This document shows positions 1 through 5,572 of a DNA stretch of 5,572 nucleotides, in pieces; the first letter of the stretch is position 1, and every line of letters begins with the position of its first letter. Made by a program: the position numbers and the translations under genes. The stretch comes from Bog-950 sp964620645 (GTDB lineage Bacteria; Bacteroidota; Bacteroidia; Chitinophagales; LD1), in the NCBI GenBank assembly GCA_964620645.1, contig CAZUHU010000226.1, positions 1-5,572 on the forward strand. The letters run 5' to 3'. The notes below the pieces were generated by a model that did no database searches, was not told the origin of the DNA, and saw nothing but the letters and a program-made list of their open reading frames with translations.

Positions 1-524
1 ACGATATCCGGATGGTATTTAACACCCTCGCTTTCCAATCGTAAAAGTATTTGATCCTGGCCGTAGCCATGCACAGCTAAGTTAATAACCTCAGCGCTAT
101 CCATTGCTATAGAAAGATAATGCGGAAATGTTTCGCTGTCATTAACGCACTCCCCAAAAGTAAAGGAGTCACCAATGGCCAATATGCGGAGCCGCTTACC
201 CTTTGCATAGGTGTGCTCTTCAATCCCGCGGCATCCTTTGGAATTACTACTCACCTTCCATCCATAAACCTCTGCATTACGAAGGTTTTCTTTCAATGTC
301 CACCCAAGTAAACTGTCATATCGGTCTATACAGTAGCCTGTCAGGGTCGGGTCGGGGTTTTCATGGTTCTCCAGCCATTTTTCCTTATACCAAACAGAAG
401 AGTTAGGGTAGTCGTTACCTAAGTGCAACCATTTACGCGCAACAAATTCAAAAACAACCATTGAAACGATGACCGACAACACAAAAAGTAATGCATTATA
501 AAGGGTTGACTTTCTTCCTGACAT
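1..524 (-). CDS. SGNH/GDSL hydrolase-family protein, membrane-anchored (3' part missing)
   Basis: Read on the minus strand from the ATG at 524-522, the frame stays open for 174 codons to the left edge. Residues about 9-27 are hydrophobic with a short basic stretch before them (R4, K5), which fits a single N-terminal membrane anchor with the rest outside the cytoplasmic membrane. After a region containing LGW (73-75) and NSKGCRG (94-100) comes RILAIGDSFTFG (113-124). This is the block I motif of SGNH/GDSL enzymes, with S120 as the expected nucleophile. NLAVHGYGQDQ (148-158) sits where block II, with its glycine, is expected. The GxND and DxxH blocks would lie beyond the window edge, so a complete catalytic set cannot be confirmed. 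Proteins of this pattern are common in polysaccharide loci, where SGNH enzymes remove or transfer acyl groups; that role is inferred here from context. The gene is divergent from the glycosyltransferase operon. No Shine-Dalgarno sequence is visible. The truncation is only the window edge. Confidence 0.82.
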   Translation of the reverse strand, partial: MSGRKSTLYNALLFVLSVIVSMVVFEFVARKWLHLGNDYPNSSVWYKEKWLENHENPDPTLTGYCIDRYDSLLGWTLKENLRNAEVYGWKVSSNSKGCRGIEEHTYAKGKRLRILAIGDSFTFGECVNDSETFPHYLSIAMDSAEVINLAVHGYGQDQILLRLESEGVKYHPDI

Positions 525-553
525 AATTCAATACTGCCTGCCGTGTTGGTCGG

Positions 554-585
554 TTTAGTAAAATGCCGCGCTTAAGTTATACTTG
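554..585 (+). promoter_or_regulatory. Possible Bacteroidota-type promoter for the plus-strand operon
   Basis: In the 92-base gap between the divergent genes, TTTA at 554-557 and TATACTTG at 578-585 are 20 bases apart. This resembles the Bacteroidota pattern TTTG (about -33) and TAnnTTTG (about -7), with one mismatch in each box. The predicted transcript would begin shortly after 585, leaving a leader of about 25 bases before the ATG at 617. The match is weak and found by eye. No comparable element was found for the minus-strand gene, and no hairpin terminator or operator-like palindrome stands out in 525-616. Confidence 0.3.
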
Positions 586-616
586 TCTGTTTAATTCTGA
601 GCCATAGATAACAAAT

Positions 617-1663
617 ATGAGTGAGTCTTTGCCTTATTTATCGGTTGTTGTAGCAGCTCGTAACGATAACTACGGTGGGGACTTTGAGTTGCGACTTCAG
701 AACTGTTTAACATGGTTTACATATTATGCCGATAAGTATAGACTGTCTGCTGAGTTCCTTATAGTAAACTACAATCCTGTTAAGGACCGACCTCAGCTGG
801 CTGATGCCCTTAAATTTCCGAAATCTGCTTTTGTTCGCTTTCGTCTTATCACGGTGCCGGTTGAGTTTCACCAAAAAATTTCTGACGGTTCAATAAGAAA
901 GACAGTTCCTTTGTATGAATATGTAGCTAAAAACATTGGTATCCGCAGGGCAAAGGGCAAATTCATCCTATCGGCCAACCCGGATATTTTAATTGATCCC
1001 GCTATTATTCGCTTTATTGCCGATAAAAAATTGAAGAGCGATTCCTATTACAGGGCTAATCGTTGCGATTACAAAAACGATTTGCGGCTGGTTAACCCTG
1101 CTACTGACCTGACAAAAGTGCGCAGTAAAGTGTTTAGGATATTTATGAAAGGCTTTATGTGGCCGTTACAGATGGGTTTCTTTTGGCCAATTCAACTGTG
1201 GTGGCTTGAGCGCAAAAACCGTAAAAAACTTGATTACGAATTTTGGTTGCTTGACAACGAAAAATTCGCGAACGAAAAATTAATTCCTGTAACCTATGAT
1301 AATATGTCCTTCAAGTTCCACAGCAATTGCAGTGGCGATTTTATGCTCATGGGTAAGGAAGCCTGGTATAAGCTGCACGGGCATCCTCAAAACACCTACC
1401 TATCTATGCATACCGACGCCATTGCCGTTGCCATGGCTTTTTACAGCGGTTTAAAGGAACAGGTTTTCTTTCCACCGGTATACCACCAGGATCATGAAAG
1501 AAGATTTGTGGCAGATAACAGCCAGCCCGATATATTTGCTATGTTTCGTCAGTTTGAGGACGATAGCCGGAAAATGGAAAAGGACGGTAGGCCCATTATA
1601 TACAACGATGAAAACTGGGGATTTGCGAATGAACCATTTGAAGAAATTGAGATTACCCAATGA
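617..1663 (+). CDS. GT-A-type glycosyltransferase-like protein (first of a tandem pair)
   Basis: This 348-residue protein begins like a GT2-type nucleotide-sugar transferase: a strand LSVVVAARNDN (8-18) followed by GGD (20-22). A second strand ends in VNYNP (50-54). PLYEYVAKNIGIRRA (98-112) leads into FILSANPDILI (116-126), where NPD (121-123) stands at the place of the DXD metal/donor motif. Further on are YYRANRCD (144-151), NCSGDF (237-242; D241 is a candidate catalytic base), HTD (265-267), HQDH (290-293; a possible extra metal ligand) and WGFAN (334-338). Residues about 172-197 are rich in Trp and Phe and are followed by a basic run (199-204), suggesting peripheral membrane contact. There is no signal peptide. 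The start is fixed by an in-frame TAG at 605-607; no clear ribosome binding site is seen. Its stop overlaps the next gene by 4 bases. The fold is a good call. Donor and acceptor are unknown, and many relatives of this kind are annotated only as hypothetical. Confidence 0.75.
   Translation: MSESLPYLSVVVAARNDNYGGDFELRLQNCLTWFTYYADKYRLSAEFLIVNYNPVKDRPQLADALKFPKSAFVRFRLITVPVEFHQKISDGSIRKTVPLYEYVAKNIGIRRAKGKFILSANPDILIDPAIIRFIADKKLKSDSYYRANRCDYKNDLRLVNPATDLTKVRSKVFRIFMKGFMWPLQMGFFWPIQLWWLERKNRKKLDYEFWLLDNEKFANEKLIPVTYDNMSFKFHSNCSGDFMLMGKEAWYKLHGHPQNTYLSMHTDAIAVAMAFYSGLKEQVFFPPVYHQDHERRFVADNSQPDIFAMFRQFEDDSRKMEKDGRPIIYNDENWGFANEPFEEIEITQ
1660..1663 (+). promoter_or_regulatory. ATGA start/stop overlap (translational coupling)
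   Basis: The ATG of the second glycosyltransferase-like gene shares bases with the TGA of the first. Such ATGA junctions usually mean that ribosomes finishing the upstream gene reinitiate at the downstream one. That fits the two related proteins being made together in similar amounts, which is an inference. Confidence 0.6.
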
Positions 1664-2694
1664 AGCCTTACCTAAGCATAATTGTTAGTTCAAGAAACGA
1701 TAACCATGGCGGAGACATGGATAAGCGGCAGCGTATTTTTATTCGCGGATTAATTGACCAGGCTAATCGTTACAAATTACATATTGAGTTGATTGTAGTG
1801 GAGTGGAACCCCCCACAGGAAAAACCCTATCTGCACGAAATATTGCCGCAACCAAAGGAGGGCGATTTTCTTTCACTTAGGTACATTGTTGTGCCCACCG
1901 AAATACATACCCAATATAGGTTTGCCCATACCATGCCGCTGTATCAAATGATTGCTAAAAACGTAGGCATACGGCGGGCAGCGGCAGATTTTATCCTCTG
2001 CTCCAATGTAGACCTCCTTTTCTCTAACGAGTTGATGGAAATTCTGGCGGCCAAAAACCTTGATAAAAAGTGCTTTTACCGCGCTAACAGGTCCGACATC
2101 CCCGAACAAATTGACGAAACCCTTGACACACAACAGCAGCTTGCGCTTGCCCGAACCCGCATTATGAGGCAGTTGGGCCGTGATCCCGATTACCTATATC
2201 TTTTAAACTGGCCGGGCTGGATTTACTTTTTCTCTACCGTAGCAAAAACGTTGAATTACCTGATGAGCAGATTGAGAAAAGCCACCATGAAGCCCGTGGA
2301 TTTGTTAATGATGAACTTAGACACCAACGCCTGTGGTGATTTTACCCTGATGCACAAAGATGCCTGGGTGGACATACAAGGTTACCCGGAACTGGACCTT
2401 TATTCAATTCACATTGATAGCATGGGGGTAATTGCCGCTACCGCAAGGGGGTACCAACAACACCTGTTTCCTACCGAGGCATGCACTTTTCATATAGACC
2501 ATTATAATGGATGGGAGTCGTTAAGCGCTATTGAAAAGATTAGTTTTATCAATAACCGCCCTGGTATTGGCTGGGATATTGTAAACGAAGCCGGCAAAAA
2601 GCTGATAGAAGAGAAACTGCGTTACGATTTCAATAAGCCCGACTGGGGCTTTGCCAATCATCAATTCCGCGAGTTTGTTTTTAATCCTTTCTGA
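1660..2694 (+). CDS. GT-A-type glycosyltransferase-like protein (second of a tandem pair)
   Basis: This 344-residue protein is a paralogue of the one just upstream, with the same motifs in the same order: LSIIVSSRNDNHGGD (5-19), VVEWNP (46-51), PLYQMIAKNVGIRRA (93-107), FILCSNVDLL (111-120; NVD in the DXD position), FYRANRSD (139-146), CGDF (225-228; D227 is a candidate base), HID (251-253), HIDH (278-281) and WGFAN (329-333). It also has an aromatic hydrophobic stretch (about 178-200) followed by basic residues (203-211). It carries about 25 extra residues between HIDH and WGFAN. The aligned cores are clearly homologous but well diverged, so the two copies probably act on different sugars or at different steps of one chain. 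Expression is probably coupled to the upstream gene through the 4-base overlap. It acts in the cytoplasm or at the inner face of the membrane (inferred). Specificity cannot be read from the sequence. Confidence 0.75.
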   Translation: MKPYLSIIVSSRNDNHGGDMDKRQRIFIRGLIDQANRYKLHIELIVVEWNPPQEKPYLHEILPQPKEGDFLSLRYIVVPTEIHTQYRFAHTMPLYQMIAKNVGIRRAAADFILCSNVDLLFSNELMEILAAKNLDKKCFYRANRSDIPEQIDETLDTQQQLALARTRIMRQLGRDPDYLYLLNWPGWIYFFSTVAKTLNYLMSRLRKATMKPVDLLMMNLDTNACGDFTLMHKDAWVDIQGYPELDLYSIHIDSMGVIAATARGYQQHLFPTEACTFHIDHYNGWESLSAIEKISFINNRPGIGWDIVNEAGKKLIEEKLRYDFNKPDWGFANHQFREFVFNPF

Positions 2695-2719
2695 ATAGTT
2701 AATTTCGCGGAATCTTAAC

Positions 2720-3820
2720 ATGAAAATAGCTGTATTAGGTGTGGGCCGTTTGGGCCTTTGCTTTTCGCTTAATCTCGAGCAGGCTGGTTACGAAGTTTGT
2801 GGGGTTGATATATCCGACAAATACGTTAAAAGCCTTAATGATAAAACATTTACCAGTCCTGAGCCGGAAGTTTCTGCCCTATTAGGTAAAAGCAAAAACT
2901 TTTCGGCTACCACTCATATTGCGGAGGTATTAAAAGACGACTGTAAGTTGCTTTTTATAATGGTGGCAACCCCTTCAAAACCGGATGGATCCTACGACCA
3001 CTCGCAAATAGAACGAATTGCCGGCGCCCTTATCAACTTTGGCAGAAGGGATGAGCGGATTGACATTGTGATTGGGTGCACCGTAATGCCCGGCTACTGC
3101 TCTCAATTAGCAGAAACACTTAGGCCCTATAACTACACCGTAAGCTATAACCCCGAGTTTATAGCCCAAGGCAGCATCATTCGCGACCAGTTGTATGCTG
3201 ACCAGGTTTTAATTGGTGAGGCAGACGAAGCCATAGGAGATACTATTGAAGGCATTTATAAAAAACTTTGCCGCAGTACGCCAACCATTTGCAGAATGGA
3301 TTCTTTAAGTGCCGAAATATGCAAATTGGCTACCAACTGTTACCTCACCATGAAAATATCTTTCGCCAACTCTATTGGTGATATGGCCAAAACAGCCGGG
3401 GCCGACGAACAAAAAATTCTGGCAGCCATTGGCGCCGATTCAAGAATTGGAAGCAAATACCTGAACTATGGCTTTGGTTTTGGGGGTCCTTGTTTCCCGC
3501 GCGATAATCGGGCTCTGATATTGGCTGCTAAAAAGCTGAATATGGAATTACCATTAAGTGAGGCCACAGATAAAATAAACAAGGCTCATTTGCAGTTTCA
3601 GTTAAACCACTATTTAAACAACACAGACCCTGCGCAAAAAATAGTTTTTGACAGCGTTGCCTATAAAAAAGGAACAACAATTCTTGAGGAATCTCAACAG
3701 CTGGCGCTGGCAATTCAACTGGCAAAGGCAGGTCGAATTGTACATATCAAAGAAAATTCCATTGTTATAACACAGCTAAAACAGCTTTATGGCAAGCTGT
3801 TTAGCTATGAAGAGGCTTAA
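2720..3820 (+). CDS. Nucleotide-sugar dehydrogenase, UDP-glucose/GDP-mannose dehydrogenase family
   Basis: Enzymes of this family oxidise C6 of a nucleotide sugar to a carboxylate in two NAD-dependent steps, giving for example UDP-glucuronate. The N-terminal Rossmann domain shows MKIAVLGVGRLG (1-12; GxGxxG at 7, 9 and 12) with D30 placed to bind NAD ribose. Next come VATPSKPDGSYD (82-93) and GCTVMPG (119-125). The catalytic set is complete: E146 in NPEF (144-147), K202 and N206 in EICKLATN (199-206), C258 in GFGGPCFPRD (253-262), and D262. The C-terminal domain keeps AYKKGT (314-319) and ES (324-325). It lacks the arginine usual in the DxRxSP region and the usual YDP ending. At 366 residues it is short for the family; E. 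coli Ugd is 388. The start is set by an in-frame TAG at 2696-2698. It lies 25 bases after the paired glycosyltransferases and 8 before the next, so it probably supplies their donor. The substrate could be UDP-glucose or another UDP/GDP-hexose, so I give no gene symbol. Confidence 0.88.
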   Translation: MKIAVLGVGRLGLCFSLNLEQAGYEVCGVDISDKYVKSLNDKTFTSPEPEVSALLGKSKNFSATTHIAEVLKDDCKLLFIMVATPSKPDGSYDHSQIERIAGALINFGRRDERIDIVIGCTVMPGYCSQLAETLRPYNYTVSYNPEFIAQGSIIRDQLYADQVLIGEADEAIGDTIEGIYKKLCRSTPTICRMDSLSAEICKLATNCYLTMKISFANSIGDMAKTAGADEQKILAAIGADSRIGSKYLNYGFGFGGPCFPRDNRALILAAKKLNMELPLSEATDKINKAHLQFQLNHYLNNTDPAQKIVFDSVAYKKGTTILEESQQLALAIQLAKAGRIVHIKENSIVITQLKQLYGKLFSYEEA

Positions 3821-3828
3821 AATTTTTT

Positions 3829-5572
3829 ATGGAAACCGAGCCGGCTATTATCGTAATTGCCTATAACAGGGACGCCTGCCTCCAACGCTTACTATCCTCT
3901 TTAGCGCGTGCGAATTACCCTACAAACAACATAACTCTTGTTATTAGTATAGACAAAAGCGACAACAACAGCGTTAAGGAGGTGGCTGAACAGTTTAACT
4001 GGCCACACGGGGCCAAAGAGGTAATACTACATGAGCAAAGGTTGGGGCTAAAAAAACATGTGCTTAGCTGCGGAGCGCTTAGTGAAAAATATGGCGCTGT
4101 AATATTACTGGAAGACGACCTCATAGTTTCACCTTACTTTTATAGTTATGCAACAAGGGCGCTTAGCTACTATTCAAACGACCCCCTGATTGCCGGCATC
4201 TCACTTTACTCTTATCGTGTTACAGAAAGTGGCTTCAGGCCGTTTTTCTGTGTTGACGATGGCAATGACATGTATTTTATGCAGTTGCCGTCTTCGTGGG
4301 GTCAGGCATTTACAAAAGTGCAGTGGCGGACGTTTAATCAATGGTACTCCAAAAACAACAACCGCGCAGCCTCTAACCTTCCCGAGTATATTCAACAATG
4401 GTCACAAAGCTCATGGAAAAAGCACTTTGTGCAGTACATGATTGAAAACAATCTGTTTTTCGTTTACCCCCGTGTTTCTCTATCAACAAATTTTAGCGAG
4501 CCCGGCGTTAACTCTGTCCAAAGGGGATTGTTTCAGGTTGAGCTTGCGGATGCCGAACGTTCCTGGACTTTTAATCGCTTTAGCGAATCACAATCTATAT
4601 ACGATTGCAGCTTTGAAATTGCTCCTGATTCTTTAAAAACGCTTCTCCCGGATTTAAGTGCCTACGATTTTGAATGCGACTTATACGGAACTAAGAAACT
4701 GGAAGACATCAGTCGTCCCTATTTGCTCTCCTCAAAACAATGTGAGGAGCCAATAGCAACTTTTGGTAACGACCTCATAAGCGCAGTCCAAAACATCCGG
4801 TATAGATCTGCCGGGTCATTCTACAGTTTAGCCCCAACGCAGAAGTTTACCAGCCAAACACCTGAACTTATTGACTATTACGTTTCGGCAAAGTCTATTT
4901 ACCCCAATCTTTTTCACCGTCTTCAACAGTCAGAATCCGATAAAGTAGCTTATGAGAAAACCCGGGCTTCGTGGAAGCAATGGTGCGATGAGTTTCTGGC
5001 TCAGTTTAAGTTAAGCACCGAGTTCCCTAATATCGAAGTAATAATTTTAGCCAATAGCTCCGTTAAAGACACCTCCGACACCATTAACTCCATCCGCAAA
5101 CAAAGTTACCCCGAATCGCAATACCACATATCTGTATTGGCTCAAAGCGATGAACTGCTTGAATTTGAAGCAGGAAACACTTCGGTATTGCTTTCAAAAA
5201 ACAAGGAAGACCTGTTATGCAATTTCTGTAAAGTAATGGAACGGCAGAAGGAGAATTGTTATTATGTAATGGTTAGAAGTGGGGATGAGTTTTTTGATAA
5301 TAGTTTTAAGGAAGTAAACGGCATCTTCCGCAGGTATCCGGATATAAACTGGCTTACAGGTATCCAAACCCTGCGCAGCGCCAATGGATTTAACGTTATT
5401 ACGGGCACCACCCCCATGCGAAGGTGGAACCGACACATTTTCGAGCGTAATCTTTATAAAAACGCAGGCCGAAGCCTTTCGCCGGGCAGTACCTTCTGGA
5501 AAAAATATCTGTGGGATATTGCCGCACCGCATGTTTCCCTTGTTTCCATAAACAGCTTATTTGATGACCTTT
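3829..5572 (+). CDS. Two-domain glycosyltransferase: GnT-I-like N-terminus plus GT2-like C-terminus (3' end missing)
   Basis: The frame runs 581 codons from the ATG at 3829 and is still open at the right edge. An in-frame TGA at 3808-3810, with no other start codon after it, fixes the start. Domain 1 (about 5-230) resembles the GnT-I/GT13 fold: AIIVIAYNRDACLQRLL (6-22), then VILHEQRLGLKKH (65-77), VILLEDDLIVSPYF (91-104) with the metal-binding EDD at 95-97, and SSWGQAF (155-161). A middle region (about 235-395) matches nothing I recognise. Domain 2 (about 402-581) starts like a GT2 protein, with EVIILANSS (403-411) and TINSIRKQSYP (418-428). RSGDEFFD (483-490) stands where the DXD is expected, followed by INWLTG (506-511), MRRWNRHIF (530-538) and STFWKKYLW (554-562). 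The usual acidic residue of the GT2 QQExTFW motif is replaced by SPG (551-553), so this domain may bind sugar without catalysing transfer. The protein is probably cytoplasmic and adds sugar to a lipid-linked glycan (inferred). It is 8 bases behind the dehydrogenase gene. Confidence 0.78.
   Translation, partial: METEPAIIVIAYNRDACLQRLLSSLARANYPTNNITLVISIDKSDNNSVKEVAEQFNWPHGAKEVILHEQRLGLKKHVLSCGALSEKYGAVILLEDDLIVSPYFYSYATRALSYYSNDPLIAGISLYSYRVTESGFRPFFCVDDGNDMYFMQLPSSWGQAFTKVQWRTFNQWYSKNNNRAASNLPEYIQQWSQSSWKKHFVQYMIENNLFFVYPRVSLSTNFSEPGVNSVQRGLFQVELADAERSWTFNRFSESQSIYDCSFEIAPDSLKTLLPDLSAYDFECDLYGTKKLEDISRPYLLSSKQCEEPIATFGNDLISAVQNIRYRSAGSFYSLAPTQKFTSQTPELIDYYVSAKSIYPNLFHRLQQSESDKVAYEKTRASWKQWCDEFLAQFKLSTEFPNIEVIILANSSVKDTSDTINSIRKQSYPESQYHISVLAQSDELLEFEAGNTSVLLSKNKEDLLCNFCKVMERQKENCYYVMVRSGDEFFDNSFKEVNGIFRRYPDINWLTGIQTLRSANGFNVITGTTPMRRWNRHIFERNLYKNAGRSLSPGSTFWKKYLWDIAAPHVSLVSINSLFDDL

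Noticed and set aside
120..406. Two short plus-strand open frames (63 and 67 codons)
   Set aside because: They lie wholly opposite the minus-strand SGNH-type gene, whose motifs are convincing. Their own translations show no recognisable domain.
525..616. A minus-strand promoter for the SGNH-type gene
   Set aside because: A TTTG is present at 615-612 on the minus strand, but no acceptable TAnnTTTG follows at the right distance; the best candidate matches too poorly to report.
2695..2719. A terminator or internal promoter between the second GT-like gene and the dehydrogenase gene
   Set aside because: The 25-base gap has no inverted repeat with a T-run and no pair of promoter boxes. Read-through in one operon is simpler.
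4190..4636. Two short plus-strand open frames inside the large glycosyltransferase gene
   Set aside because: They are out of frame with a continuous 581-codon frame that carries clear GT motifs. Their translations are cysteine-rich and low in domain character, as expected of shadows.
5215..5532. A 105-codon minus-strand open frame
   Set aside because: It lies opposite the GT2-like domain of the large gene, in the region of its WLTG, MRRWN and TFWKKYLW motifs. It shows no motif or plausible start context of its own.

Overview
The window looks like part of a surface-polysaccharide (O-antigen, capsule or exopolysaccharide) biosynthesis locus. The likely source is a member of the Bacteroidota. 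That assignment is an inference from moderate-to-low GC, starts that lack clear Shine-Dalgarno sequences and sit behind A/T-rich leaders, one weak match to the Bacteroidota promoter pattern, and the look of the protein families. There is no rRNA or other marker gene to confirm it.

Layout: bases 1-524 hold the 5' part of a minus-strand gene for a membrane-anchored SGNH/GDSL hydrolase-type protein, cut by the left edge of the window. A 92-base divergent gap (525-616) separates it from a compact plus-strand run of four genes: two tandem paralogous GT-A-type glycosyltransferase-like proteins (617-1663 and 1660-2694, overlapping by 4 bases), a nucleotide-sugar dehydrogenase of the UDP-glucose/GDP-mannose dehydrogenase family (2720-3820), and a large protein with two glycosyltransferase-like domains (3829 to the right edge, still open). 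Gaps inside the run are -4, 25 and 8 bases, so it is probably one operon.

How the genes may work together (inference): the dehydrogenase would make a nucleotide-activated uronic acid. The glycosyltransferases would build or extend a glycan from that and other sugars. The SGNH protein could add or remove acyl groups on the same glycan. Flippase, polymerase and export genes are not in this window.

The most interesting points are: (1) the tandem pair of poorly characterised GT-like proteins, which share an unusual motif set and a tryptophan/phenylalanine-rich hydrophobic patch followed by basic residues; (2) the fusion of a domain resembling the GnT-I (GT13) fold to a second, apparently degenerate GT2-like domain; (3) a short dehydrogenase that keeps every catalytic residue but has an altered C-terminal domain. 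I saw no mobile element, CRISPR array, tRNA or rRNA, and no sign of frameshift in any of the five genes.
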